From Thermoleophilia bacterium (lineage in GTDB: Bacteria > Actinomycetota > Thermoleophilia > Gaiellales > JAICJC01), in assembly GCA_025928655.1 (NCBI GenBank), contig JAICJC010000020.1:1-39089 (forward strand): a DNA stretch of 39,089 bases, in the 5' to 3' direction. Shown here piece after piece: positions 17,025 to 26,529 of the stretch (its first letter is position 1; each line of letters starts with the position of its first letter). The translations under genes and the position numbers were made by a program. Under the pieces are notes generated by a model. The model did not search any database and had not been told where the DNA came from. It saw nothing but the letters and a program-made list of their open reading frames with translations.

Positions 17025-18056
17025 GGGTGTCAGCAGCACGCGGCCGTAGTGGTCGCGGGAGGCGAGCAGGGCCTGGGCGTCGGCGGCGCGCTCCAGGGGG
17101 AGCTCCGCCGAGATCGGCGGTGGGGCCACCCGGCCCTCGGCCAGCAGCCGGAACACCTCGTGAAGCTCGCGGCGGCTGCCGTCGCTCGAGCCGATGATCG
17201 ACACCTGGCGGGCGAACACGTCGACCAGGTCGATCGTCGCCTCCGACCCGGACGACGCGCCGCACAGCACGATGCGGCCGCGGTTCGCGAGCGCCGCGAG
17301 CGCCCCCGGGAAGGCGGCGCGGCCGACGTGGTCGACGGCGACGTCGACGCCGCGGCCGCCCGCGAGCGCCCGCACCTCGTCCGGCCAGCCGGCGGCGGTG
17401 TAGTCGATCGCGTGCTCGACGCCGGCCGCCAGGAGCCGCTCCCGCTTCGCCGCCGTGGACGCGGTCGCGATCACGCGCGCGCCGGCCATCCGCGCGAGCG
17501 CGATCGCCGCCCCGCCGACGCCCGAGCCGCCCGCCGTCACGAGCACGGTCTCGCCCGGGCGCAGCCCCGCCCGCGCGAACAGCATGTGGTAGGCGGTCAG
17601 GTACACCGACCCGGCCGCCGCGGCGACCCGGGCGTCGAGCCCGCCCGGGAGCGGGAAGACGTTGCGGGCCGGGGCGAGCACCAGCTCGGCGTAGCCCCCA
17701 TCGCGCTGGACGCCCATCACCTCGTACCCGGCGCAGGCGGCCTCGTCGCCCTCCAGGCAGTAGGCGCAGCGGCCGCACGAGTAGTCGTAGTGGACGTAGA
17801 CGGCCTCGCCGACCGCCACGTCGGAGACGCCCTCGCCCACCGCGGCCACCGCGCCCCCGACGTCGTACCCGGGGATGACGGGGAGCCGGGCGGCGTAGGC
17901 ATGGCCGACGTCCTCGCGCACCCAGATGTCGAGCCGGTTGACGGCGACGGCCCCCACGCGCACGACGACCTCGCCCGGGCCCGCCTGCGGGTCGGGCCGC
18001 TCGACCAGCTCCAGAACCTCCGGCCCGCCATACCCCGACATCACGACCGCGCGCAT
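17016..18056 (-). CDS. Zinc-type alcohol dehydrogenase / MDR oxidoreductase
   Basis: 'YDYSCGRCAYCLEGDEAACAGYE' zinc site, 'VLVTAGGSGVGGAAIALARMAGARVIATAS'. Confidence 0.92.
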   Translation of the reverse strand: MRAVVMSGYGGPEVLELVERPDPQAGPGEVVVRVGAVAVNRLDIWVREDVGHAYAARLPVIPGYDVGGAVAAVGEGVSDVAVGEAVYVHYDYSCGRCAYCLEGDEAACAGYEVMGVQRDGGYAELVLAPARNVFPLPGGLDARVAAAAGSVYLTAYHMLFARAGLRPGETVLVTAGGSGVGGAAIALARMAGARVIATASTAAKRERLLAAGVEHAIDYTAAGWPDEVRALAGGRGVDVAVDHVGRAAFPGALAALANRGRIVLCGASSGSEATIDLVDVFARQVSIIGSSDGSRRELHEVFRLLAEGRVAPPPISAELPLERAADAQALLASRDHYGRVLLTPGV

Positions 18057-18060
18057 CCGG

Positions 18061-18825
18061 CTAGTACGCCATCCAGCCGCCGTCGACCATCAGGTTCGCG
18101 CCGCTCGTGTAGCTCGCCTCGGAGGCCATGTAGGCGACCGCCGCGGCCACGTCCTCGGCCCGGCCGAGGCGCGAGAACGGCGTCCGCGACCTGACGTAGG
18201 CAAGGCCGGCCTCGTCGGCGCTCAGATCGCCGGGGGTGCCGGTCACGATCTTCCCCGGCGACACGGAGTTGCACAGGATCCCGTCGGCGCCGTGCTCGAC
18301 GGCGATCTGGCGCGTCATCTGCAGCAGCCCGCCCTTGGAGACGGCGTAGGAGAAGTGGCCCGGCGCCCCCACGAGGCCGTGCTGGGAGGTGATGTTCACG
18401 ATCCGCCCGCGCACCTCGTCCCGGGGCGGCTGCCCGAGCATCTGCCGCACCGCCGCCCGGGAGAGGATGAAGGCCCCGCGCAGGTTCACGGCCATCACGG
18501 TGTCGAAGTCGGCCACCTCCGTGTCGACGAGCGGCTTGGAGTGGCGGCCCGCGATGGCCGCGTTGTTGACGAGCACGTCGAGCCGGCCGGCCCGGTCGAC
18601 GGCGATCGCGACCAGCCGCTCGCAGTCCTCGGGAAGGGCGACATCCGCGGCGACGTGCAGCGCCTTCCCGCCCGCCGCCGCGATCACGGCCTCGGTCGGA
18701 TCGCCGCCCGTGATCGGATCCCTGCGGACGTCGGCGCAGACGACGTCGAAGCCGTCCGCCGCGAGCCGGATCGCGATCGCGCGGCCGATGCCCGACGAGG
18801 CGCCGGTGATGACGGCGCCGCTCAC
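18061..18825 (-). CDS. SDR-family oxidoreductase (paralog of 14256-15038)
   Basis: 'VITGASSGIGRAIAIRLAADG', 'NITSQHGLVGAPGHFSYAVSKGG', 'LMVDGGWMAY'; GTG start 18825. Confidence 0.92.
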   Translation of the reverse strand: MSGAVITGASSGIGRAIAIRLAADGFDVVCADVRRDPITGGDPTEAVIAAAGGKALHVAADVALPEDCERLVAIAVDRAGRLDVLVNNAAIAGRHSKPLVDTEVADFDTVMAVNLRGAFILSRAAVRQMLGQPPRDEVRGRIVNITSQHGLVGAPGHFSYAVSKGGLLQMTRQIAVEHGADGILCNSVSPGKIVTGTPGDLSADEAGLAYVRSRTPFSRLGRAEDVAAAVAYMASEASYTSGANLMVDGGWMAY

Positions 18826-20159
18826 CCGCCCACCGCCAGGTAGGCGCCGCGATGCTCCTCGCCGATGAAGGTGCCGTCCTCGACGACGTGCACGCCCCGC
18901 GCCAGCACGTGCCGGATCCGGCCCGGCAGCTCGAAGCCGTCGTACGGCGTCCAGTCGAGCCCGTCGCCGAGACCCTCGAGCGTGATCGCGCTGGGCGCCG
19001 CCGGGTCCCACACCACCAGGTCGCCGTCGTTCCCCGGGGCGACCGCCCCCTTGCCCGGGAGGCCGAAGATCCGGGCCGGCGCCGCGCAGGCGACCTCGAC
19101 GAGCCGCTCGACCGTCAGCCCGTCCTCGCCCGCGAGCGCGAGCCCGATCGGCAGCCGGGCGGCGATGCCCGGGACGCCGGTCGGCACCCTGGTGAAGTCG
19201 TCCGCGACGGGCACCTTGTCGCGGTCGAGGCGCAGGTGGCAGTGGTCGGAGGCGTACGTGTCGAGCCCGCCGCGGACGAGCCCGCCCCGCAGCGCCGCCC
19301 GGTCGCCGGGCGAGCGCAGCGGCGGCGTCATCACGTAGCGAAGCGCGTCGTCGCCGTGGTGGCACGACTCGTCGAAGAGCAGGTGGTGGACGCAGGCCTC
19401 GCCGTACACCGCCTGGCCGCGGCCGCGCGCAGCGGCGAGCTCCTGCATGGGGCGGCTGCCGGTCACGTGCACCACGTAGGCGGTCGATCCCGCCACCTCG
19501 GCCATCGCCAGGAACCGGTGCACGCACTCGGCCTCGAGCGCGATCGGGCGGCTGCGCGGGAGCGACCCCAGGCCCATCTCGCCGGCGGCGACGAGCTCCC
19601 GGGTGAGCACGTCGATGACCCGGCCGTTCTCGCAGTGCGCGAGCACGACCATGCCGAGCGCCGCCGCCTCCTGCATCACCGCGAACGCCACGTCGTCGTC
19701 GGCCATGATCCCGAGCTCGATGTAGGCCAGCCACAGCTTCACGCTGCCGACGCCGAGCGCGTGCACGTCGCGCATGTCGCCGGGGCGGTAGGCCTCCGGC
19801 TCCCAGATCACCGTGTGCAGGGCGACGTCGGCGTGCGCCTTCGGCAGCTCGTCCGCGATCGTGCGGCGGGCCGCCTCGACCGGGCGCTCCCCCGGCTCGG
19901 CGTCGACGAACGCGAGCATCGAGGTCGTGCCGCCGAGCAGGGCGGAGCGGGTGTCGTCGGCGACCGCGCCGAAGATGTGCGTGTGCACGTCGATCGCCCC
20001 CGGCAGCACCAGACAGCCGGACGCGTCGACGACCTCCGCGCCCGTGCGGTCGACCTCCCCCACCGCGGCGATCGCGCCGTCGCGGACGAGCACGTCGCCC
20101 GCGACCGAGCCCGACGGGGACACGATCGTCCCCCCGACGACCGCCGTGACCGCGCTCAC
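18822..20159 (-). CDS. Dihydropyrimidinase / D-hydantoinase-like amidohydrolase
   Basis: 'GAIDVHTHIFG', candidate carboxylated Lys 'GVGSVKLWLAY', 'VVLAHCEN', 'VVHVTG', 'TYASDHC', 'KGAVAPGNDGDLVVWDP'; GTG start 20159. Confidence 0.88.
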   Translation of the reverse strand: MSAVTAVVGGTIVSPSGSVAGDVLVRDGAIAAVGEVDRTGAEVVDASGCLVLPGAIDVHTHIFGAVADDTRSALLGGTTSMLAFVDAEPGERPVEAARRTIADELPKAHADVALHTVIWEPEAYRPGDMRDVHALGVGSVKLWLAYIELGIMADDDVAFAVMQEAAALGMVVLAHCENGRVIDVLTRELVAAGEMGLGSLPRSRPIALEAECVHRFLAMAEVAGSTAYVVHVTGSRPMQELAAARGRGQAVYGEACVHHLLFDESCHHGDDALRYVMTPPLRSPGDRAALRGGLVRGGLDTYASDHCHLRLDRDKVPVADDFTRVPTGVPGIAARLPIGLALAGEDGLTVERLVEVACAAPARIFGLPGKGAVAPGNDGDLVVWDPAAPSAITLEGLGDGLDWTPYDGFELPGRIRHVLARGVHVVEDGTFIGEEHRGAYLAVGG

Positions 20160-21952
20160 AGGGCGCCGTCGGGGAGGCAGGGAGCCGCGGCCAGCAGCCG
20201 CCGCGTGTAGTCGTGGCTGGGCTGCGCCAGCACCTCCGACACCGTCCCGGTCTCGCACAGGGAGCCACGGTCCATCACCAGGACGGAGTCGGCGATGCAG
20301 GCGACGACGCCCAGGTTGTGGGTGATGAAGAGCATCGACAACCGCAGGTCGCGCTGCAGCTCCTGCAGCAGCTCGAGCACGGCCGCCTGCACCGAGACGT
20401 CGAGCGCCGAGGTGACCTCGTCGCAGACGAGCAGGTCGGGGCGGGCGGCCAGGGCGCGCGCGATCGCCACCCGTTGGCGCTCGCCGCCGGAGAGCTCGAC
20501 GGGGAAGCGCTCGCCGAGCCGCGCCGGCAGCTTGACCCGCTCGAGCAGCTCGCCGACCTCCCTCTCCGCCTCGGCCCGCGACAGGCGGCGCAGGACCCGC
20601 AGCGGCCGGATGATCGACGAGCGCACCCGCTGGCGCGGGTTGAGCGACTCGAACGGGTTCTGGAACACGATCTGGATCCGCCGCCGCACCTCGAGCGGGC
20701 GCCTGCGGGCGGTGCCGGCGATGGGGACGCCGTCGAAGCTGATGGTGCCCGCGGCCGGAACGTGCAGGCCGGCGATGCAGCGGCCGATGGTCGTCTTGCC
20801 GCTGCCCGACTCGCCGACGAGGGCGACGCAGCGGCCCTGCTCGACCGCGAACGAGACATCCGCGACGGCCGGGGCTCCCGACCGGCTCGACCGGTAGCGG
20901 GCCTCCAGGCCCGACACCTCGAGCAGCGGCGCCGACTCGACCGCGACCCCCGCCGCCCGGCCGTTGCTGCGCTCACCGGCCTGCAGGTCGAGCTCCATCC
21001 ACCGCAGGCAGCGGACGTGATGGCCCGGCACCGTCTCCTCGAGCACCGGCACGGTCTCGTGGCAGCGCGTCTGCTCGTAGGCGCAGCGGGGCGCGAAGGC
21101 GCAGCCGTTCGGCCACTCGCCGACGCCGACCGAGACGCCGGTGATCCCCCGCAGCGCCCGCGGCTTGCGGAAGTCGGGGATCGCCTCGACCAGCGCGCGC
21201 GTGTACGGGTGGCGGGGCCGCTCGAGCACGTCGGACGCCTGGCCGTTCTCGACGACGCGGCCGGCGTACATCACGGTGATGCGGTCGGCGCGCTGCGAGA
21301 CGACCGCCAGGTCGTGGGTGACGTAGACCATCGCCATGCCGTCCTCGTCCCGCAGCCGCCGCAGCTCGGCCAGGATGCGGTCCTGGGTGAGCACGTCGAG
21401 GCCGGTGGTGGGCTCGTCCAGGACGGCGACCGGCGGGTCGCACACGCACGCCATCGCGATCGTCACCCGCTGCTGCTGGCCGCCGGAGAGCTGGTGCGGG
21501 TAGCGGCCGGCGAAGCGCGGATCGCGCCCGAGCTCGACCCGCTCGAGCGCCGCGCGCACGGACTCGGCCGCCGCCCCGCCGCGGCGGTGGGCGCGCAGCA
21601 CGTCCAGGATGGCGTCGCCGACCCGCATCGACGGGTTGAGCGCGCCGCCCGGGTCCTGGGGCACGTACGACACCGTGTTGCCGCGCAGGCCGCGCAGCGC
21701 CCGCCGGTCGCGGCCGAGCACGCTCTCCCCGCCGACCTCGACGGTCCCGCCCCGCACCACAATGCCCCGGCGGGTGTAGCCGAGCAGGGACAGCGCCGTG
21801 GTCGTCTTGCCGCTGCCGGACTCGCCGACCAGCCCGACGATCTCGCCCGGCCCGACGCTGAAGGTGACGCCGTCGACGACCGGCTCGCCGCTCTGCAGGC
21901 CGAGACACAGGTTCTCGACCCGCACGACCGGCTCCACGGCCACGGCGCTCAC
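20156..21952 (-). CDS. Fused dipeptide/oligopeptide ABC transporter ATP-binding protein (DppD-DppF type)
   Basis: Two NBDs: 'GESGSGKTTTALSLLG'/'LSGGQQQRVTIAMA' and 'GESGSGKTTIGRCIAG'/'LSGGERQRVAIARAL'; Cys-rich oligopeptide tail in the middle. Confidence 0.94.
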   Translation of the reverse strand: MSAVAVEPVVRVENLCLGLQSGEPVVDGVTFSVGPGEIVGLVGESGSGKTTTALSLLGYTRRGIVVRGGTVEVGGESVLGRDRRALRGLRGNTVSYVPQDPGGALNPSMRVGDAILDVLRAHRRGGAAAESVRAALERVELGRDPRFAGRYPHQLSGGQQQRVTIAMACVCDPPVAVLDEPTTGLDVLTQDRILAELRRLRDEDGMAMVYVTHDLAVVSQRADRITVMYAGRVVENGQASDVLERPRHPYTRALVEAIPDFRKPRALRGITGVSVGVGEWPNGCAFAPRCAYEQTRCHETVPVLEETVPGHHVRCLRWMELDLQAGERSNGRAAGVAVESAPLLEVSGLEARYRSSRSGAPAVADVSFAVEQGRCVALVGESGSGKTTIGRCIAGLHVPAAGTISFDGVPIAGTARRRPLEVRRRIQIVFQNPFESLNPRQRVRSSIIRPLRVLRRLSRAEAEREVGELLERVKLPARLGERFPVELSGGERQRVAIARALAARPDLLVCDEVTSALDVSVQAAVLELLQELQRDLRLSMLFITHNLGVVACIADSVLVMDRGSLCETGTVSEVLAQPSHDYTRRLLAAAPCLPDGAL

Positions 21953-22797
21953 GACGTGACGCTCCGGGTCGTGCGCGGGACGTAGGAGCGGCCGAGGCTG
22001 CGGGCGATCGCATCGCCGGTCAGGTTGATCCCGATCGTGAGCAGGCCGATCATGGCGGCGGGCACCAGCACCGAGAACGCGTTCAGCTGGATGTAGGTGC
22101 GGTTCTCGCTGATCATGAGCGCCCAGTCGGAGTTCGGCGGCTGCAGGCCGAGGCCGAGAAAGTTGACGGAGGCGATGATCAGGATCGAGTACGTGAACCG
22201 CAGGCCGGCGTCCACGAGCACCGGCGCCAGGATGTTCGGGAGCACCTCGCGGCCGACCACCGCGAACGCGCGCTCGCCGCGGGCGATGCCCGCCTCGACG
22301 TAGCCGCGGGTCGAGACCTCGAGCGTGGCGGTGCGCACGATGCGGCTGATGGCGGGCGCCTGGATGGCCGCGACGCCGATGATCAGCACCGTGATGCTCG
22401 TCCCGGCGCCGGCGATCAGCACGAGCAGGAACAGCAGCGGCGGGAAGGCGAGCATCACGTCGACCGTGCGCATTAGCACCGGGTCGACCATCGAGCGGGT
22501 GTACCCGGCGATGAGCCCGATGGCCATCCCGACGAGGTAGGCGAGCACGGTGGCCGCCGCCGCGTACCCGATCACCGACCGGCCGCCGTTGAGGACGCGG
22601 CTCAGCACGTCGCGGCCGAGGAAGTCGGTGCCGAGCCAGGCGTGGCTCGAGGAGCCGGTCAGGGGGATGCCGACCGGCGCGGTCGGGTCGTGCGGCGCCA
22701 GGTAGGGCCCGAGGGCGGCGACGAGCACGACGAAGAGGACGATTCCGCCGCCGATGGCGCCGGACGGCGTGCGCAGAAACCTCAAGGCGTCGCTCAC
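21949..22797 (-). CDS. Dipeptide-type ABC permease (DppC-like)
   Basis: 'LGTDFLGRDVLSRVLNGGR', EAA loop 'YVEAGIARGERAFAVVGREVLPNILAPVLV'; GTG start 22797. Confidence 0.92.
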   Translation of the reverse strand: MSDALRFLRTPSGAIGGGIVLFVVLVAALGPYLAPHDPTAPVGIPLTGSSSHAWLGTDFLGRDVLSRVLNGGRSVIGYAAAATVLAYLVGMAIGLIAGYTRSMVDPVLMRTVDVMLAFPPLLFLLVLIAGAGTSITVLIIGVAAIQAPAISRIVRTATLEVSTRGYVEAGIARGERAFAVVGREVLPNILAPVLVDAGLRFTYSILIIASVNFLGLGLQPPNSDWALMISENRTYIQLNAFSVLVPAAMIGLLTIGINLTGDAIARSLGRSYVPRTTRSVTS

Positions 22798-23804
22798 GCC
22801 GGCTCCCGCAGCTTGGGGACGAGCAGCATCACGACGAGGTCGGCGAGCAGGTTGAGGAGGACGTACACCACGGCGATCAGCATCGCGACCGACTGGACGA
22901 CGGTCACGTCGCGGTTCTGGACCGCGTTCACGAGCGCCGTCCCGATGCCCGGGTAGGCGAACACGCTCTCCGTGATGATGATGCCGCCGATCAGCCACTG
23001 CAGGTTCTGGGCCAGCACCTGCACGCTCGGCGCCAGGGCGTTGCGCAGCGCGTAGCGCCACAGCACCCGCCGCTCGGCGACGCCGTTCAGGCGCGCGGTC
23101 TGGACGTACTCGGTCTGCAGCACCTCGGTCATCCCCGCCCGCACCATGCGCACGCCGGCCGCGAGCGAGGCGAACAGCAGCGTGAGCACCGGCAGCACCA
23201 GCTCGGAGGGGTTGTCGAGCGGGTTCGCGCCCGGCGGCACGATCGCGACCGGCGGCAGCCAGTCGAGCCCGACGAAGAACACGCCGATCAGGAGCGACCC
23301 GGTCACGAACTCGGGCAGCGCGATCGCCCCCAGCGACAGGATGGAGATGGCGTGGTCGACCGCCTTGCCGGAGTAGATCGGGCCGATCACCCCGAGGCCG
23401 ATCGAGAGGGGGATCATGAAGAGGGCCGCGATCGCCGCCAGGATGGCCGAGTTCTTGAGCGGCCCGGAGATCTGGTGCCAGACCGTCTCGTGCTGGCCCT
23501 GGGCGAGGCTCACCGCCGAGAGCCCCAGGTCGCCGTGCAGGAACCCGCCCAGCCAGTCGGCGTAGCGGGCGGCGGCGGGCCGGTCGAGCTGCATCCGCTT
23601 CGTCAGCACCGCCTCGGCCTGCGGCGTCGCGTTCCGGCCCAGGATGACGCTGGCCGGGTCGCCCGGCAGGACGTTCAGCGCCGCGAAGATCAGGATCGAG
23701 GCGACGAAGAGCGCGACGAGCCCGCCGAGGAGGCGGCGGCCGAGGAACGCCAGCACCGGCGAGGTCTCTCGCCGGACGACCCGCGGCTCCGCTGCCGCGG
23801 TCAC
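22794..23804 (-). CDS. Dipeptide-type ABC permease (DppB-like)
   Basis: 'LNVLPGDPASVILG', EAA loop 'YVQTARLNGVAERRVLWRYALRNALAPSVQ', 'IIITESVFAYPGIGTALVNAV'. Confidence 0.92.
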   Translation of the reverse strand: MTAAAEPRVVRRETSPVLAFLGRRLLGGLVALFVASILIFAALNVLPGDPASVILGRNATPQAEAVLTKRMQLDRPAAARYADWLGGFLHGDLGLSAVSLAQGQHETVWHQISGPLKNSAILAAIAALFMIPLSIGLGVIGPIYSGKAVDHAISILSLGAIALPEFVTGSLLIGVFFVGLDWLPPVAIVPPGANPLDNPSELVLPVLTLLFASLAAGVRMVRAGMTEVLQTEYVQTARLNGVAERRVLWRYALRNALAPSVQVLAQNLQWLIGGIIITESVFAYPGIGTALVNAVQNRDVTVVQSVAMLIAVVYVLLNLLADLVVMLLVPKLREPA

Positions 23805-23823
23805 CGGCCTGCTGCGGTCGTCG

Positions 23824-25440
23824 TTACGTGAGCCACGCGTTCATGAAGAGGTAGTTGCCGAGCGCGCCGGCGGCGTGCGGCTTCAGGCCCTGGACGTTCT
23901 TGGACACCGCGTCGACCCAGTCGGCGTTCACCCACTGCAGGTAGCCGCCGGTGTCGTACTGGATCTGCTGCACCTGGTTCCAGTAGTTCTGGGCCTGGGT
24001 CTTGTCGAGGGCGCCGATCGCCTTCGCGAGGGCGTCGCTGAAGGCGGCCGACTTGAAGTGCGTCTCGTTGTACGGCGCGTTGGACGAGAGCGCCTGGAGG
24101 TAGAAGTACTTCAGCGAGAGCATCGGCCACTGCGTCTCGGCGAACGCCATCTTCAGGTAGAGCAGGCTCGGGTTGTAGTACGAGTTGGCCGGCTCCTGCT
24201 TCAGCTTCACCGTCACGCCGGCCGCCTTCGCCTGCTGCGCGAAGAGCGTGGCCGACTCGACGAAGCCCGGGAAGATCTCCGACGTCTGGAACTCGACCGT
24301 CAGGTTCTCCTGCCCGGCCGCCTTCAGCAGGCTCTTGGCCTTGTCGATGTCCTGCACCCGCTGCGGCAGCGACTCGTCGTAGTACGGGAGGCCCTTGCCG
24401 ACGGTGTCGTTGCCGACGGTGCCGAAGCCGGAGATGGCGCTCTCGATCAGCGCCGGCCGGTCGGCGATCAGCCGGAAGGCCTGCCGCACCCGGTTGTCGG
24501 AGAACGGCGCCTTCTGCGTGTCCATGTAGAACATCATGGCCTGGGGCGAGGGGGCCACGAGGACGTTGATGTCGCCCGACGCCTGGTGGGCCTTGGCCTC
24601 CTGGAACGGGAGCTGCGCCAGGCCGTCGATCTGGCCGGCGACGAGGGCGTTCAGGCGCGCCGTCGGGTCGGTGATCGAGGTGATCTTGAGCGAGTCGACG
24701 TACGGCTTGCCGTCGACCCAGTAGTTCGGGTTGCGCTTGAAGACGCTCTGCTGGCCGGGCGTGAACGACTCGAAGGCGAAGGGGCCGGTGCCGATCGGGC
24801 TCTTGTAGTCGGTCTGCCGGGCCGGGACGATCCACGTGTTGTAGTAGGTGAAGTTCGCCGCCAGGTCGCCGTCGGGCGTCTTCAGCGGGATCCGCACCAG
24901 GTGCTTGTTGATCGCCTTCATGTTGGCGACGTCGATGCCCGACACGAACGGGTAGGAGCCGAAGTTCGCCGGCTTCGCCATCTGCTGGATCGAGTAGATG
25001 ACGTCGTCGGCGCCGAAGGACTTGCCGTTGTGGAAGACCACGCCGTCGCGCAGCTTGACCTCGTACACGGTCCCGTCGGAGTTGGGATTCCACTCGAGCG
25101 CCAGCCCGGGCGACGTCGTGAGGTCGGGGTTCACGATCACGAGCGGGTCGTACAGGTTCTGGATCCGGCCCTCGTCGATCGGCGTGACGCCGATGAACGG
25201 GTCGACCGTCTCGGCGGTGCCGCCGCTGACGAAGCCGAGCTTCAGCTGGCCGCCGCGCTTGGGCGCGCCGGCCGACGTCGAGACGGGGGAGCTCGCGCTC
25301 GCGCCCCCTCCGCAGGCCGCGGCCAGGAGCGGCGACATGCCGATGCCGAGCGCGGCGGCGCCCTTCAGGAGGCCTCCGCGGGAGAAGCGGCCGTCGAGGA
25401 GGTCGGGCCCGTTGGGTTGGTCGTCTGAGCGGTCGGTCAC
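23824..25440 (-). CDS. ABC transporter solute-binding lipoprotein, family 5
   Basis: Lipobox-like 'LLAAACGGG'; 'YDPLVIVNPDLTTSPGLALEWNPNSDGTVYEVKLRDGVVFHNGKSFGADDVIYSIQ'. Confidence 0.92.
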   Translation of the reverse strand: MTDRSDDQPNGPDLLDGRFSRGGLLKGAAALGIGMSPLLAAACGGGASASSPVSTSAGAPKRGGQLKLGFVSGGTAETVDPFIGVTPIDEGRIQNLYDPLVIVNPDLTTSPGLALEWNPNSDGTVYEVKLRDGVVFHNGKSFGADDVIYSIQQMAKPANFGSYPFVSGIDVANMKAINKHLVRIPLKTPDGDLAANFTYYNTWIVPARQTDYKSPIGTGPFAFESFTPGQQSVFKRNPNYWVDGKPYVDSLKITSITDPTARLNALVAGQIDGLAQLPFQEAKAHQASGDINVLVAPSPQAMMFYMDTQKAPFSDNRVRQAFRLIADRPALIESAISGFGTVGNDTVGKGLPYYDESLPQRVQDIDKAKSLLKAAGQENLTVEFQTSEIFPGFVESATLFAQQAKAAGVTVKLKQEPANSYYNPSLLYLKMAFAETQWPMLSLKYFYLQALSSNAPYNETHFKSAAFSDALAKAIGALDKTQAQNYWNQVQQIQYDTGGYLQWVNADWVDAVSKNVQGLKPHAAGALGNYLFMNAWLT

Positions 25441-25502
25441 CGTGTCCTCCCGGTCGGGTAGCGTGGAGTCAGTGGACGAGGGGACGGTCGTCGCCGTGGG
25501 CG

Positions 25503-25518
25503 CATACGGGCGAGTATG
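25503..25518. promoter_or_regulatory. Everted repeat CATAC-N6-GTATG upstream of the ABC operon
   Basis: Read directly; 63 nt upstream of the 25440 start; related half-sites to the GntR-type motif but opposite polarity. Confidence 0.4.
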
Positions 25519-25618
25519 GCGGATGACCCGCTGCGAGTGAAGACTGCGATCGGCCTGCTGCGACCGGCGTCACATCGAATCCCCTTCTCGGCGGGCGGAC
25601 ATCGCACCCGCCCGATCT

Positions 25619-25634
25619 GGTATGCGATCATACC
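25619..25634. promoter_or_regulatory. Candidate GntR operator GGTATGCGATCATACC (site A)
   Basis: Perfect 6-bp inverted repeat, 4-bp centre, 20 nt upstream of ATG 25654; shares core with sites at 31478 and 35438. Confidence 0.75.
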
Positions 25635-25653
25635 GGACTCCCCCGACGAAAGG

Positions 25654-26529
25654 ATGTTCGCCGTGGACGCAACGCTTCTGGCCTCCGGCCTCGGGTTTCC
25701 CGAAGGTCCCGTCGTCATGCCCGATGGCGCAATCGTGTTCTGCGACGGGAACACCGGCGAGCTGCGCAGCTGGAAGGACGGCGCGCTCGGCACGTATGCC
25801 GTCACCGGCGGTTCACCGTGGGGCGCCCTGCTCGGCACCGACGGGGCGATCTACGTTACCCAGGGCGGCAACGTCCCGGGCAGCGGCGATGAGAGCGCCG
25901 TCTGCGGCATCCAGCGCGTGAACGCCGACGGGTCGGTCGAGCTGCTCGTGTCGAACATCGGCGACCACGACCTGGCCGGGCCCAACGACCTCGCGTTCGG
26001 GACCGACGGGCGGCTGTGGTTCACCGACTCGGGCACCGAGCAGGACGACCGCTTCGCGCCCGAGGATCGCGCTCCCGGGCGGCTCTTCGTCCTCGGCCCC
26101 GGCGGCGAGGGCGAGTTCCTGATGGAGCGGCCGAACACCTACCCGAACGGCATCGCGTTCGACGCCGACAAGCGGCTCTACTGGACGGAGTCAGCCGCGC
26201 ACCGGGTATGCCGGCTCGACGACGGCGAGGCGACGACCTGGTGCCAGCTCTCCGACGGCCACGTGCCCGACGGCATGGCGTTCGCCGCCGACGGCCGCGC
26301 GTTCGTCTGCACCACCATCTCGGGCGGCGTGACCGTGATCTCGCCCAACGGCGAGGTGCTCGAGGAGATCAGCCTCGACCAGCACGCGACGAACTGCATC
26401 TTCGACGGCTCGGCGCTCTACGTGACGGCGACGGCGACCGCGGAGATCCACGCCGACGAGCGCACCGGCACGTTCTGGCGGGTCGAGACGGACGCCACCG
26501 GACTGCCGCTCATCCCCGGCCGGCTCTAG
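25654..26529 (+). CDS. SMP-30/gluconolactonase-like beta-propeller hydrolase
   Basis: 'LLASGLGFPEGPVVMPDGAIVFCDG', 'GPNDLAFGTDGRLWFTDSG', 'NTYPNGIAFDADKRLYWTES', 'PDGMAFAADGRAFV'. Confidence 0.9.
   Translation: MFAVDATLLASGLGFPEGPVVMPDGAIVFCDGNTGELRSWKDGALGTYAVTGGSPWGALLGTDGAIYVTQGGNVPGSGDESAVCGIQRVNADGSVELLVSNIGDHDLAGPNDLAFGTDGRLWFTDSGTEQDDRFAPEDRAPGRLFVLGPGGEGEFLMERPNTYPNGIAFDADKRLYWTESAAHRVCRLDDGEATTWCQLSDGHVPDGMAFAADGRAFVCTTISGGVTVISPNGEVLEEISLDQHATNCIFDGSALYVTATATAEIHADERTGTFWRVETDATGLPLIPGRL

Noticed and set aside
16990-17778. N-terminal part of the 461-aa ORF 16393-17778
   Set aside because: Arg/Gly/Pro-rich out-of-frame reading over the ADH gene; the real gene probably starts at GTG 16989.
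18852-20210. 452-aa plus-strand ORF opposite the dihydropyrimidinase-like gene
   Set aside because: Antisense shadow with biased composition (H/R/V/A).
20213-21985. 590-aa plus-strand ORF opposite the DppDF-type ATPase
   Set aside because: Antisense shadow ORF of a well-supported gene; no domain-like sequence.
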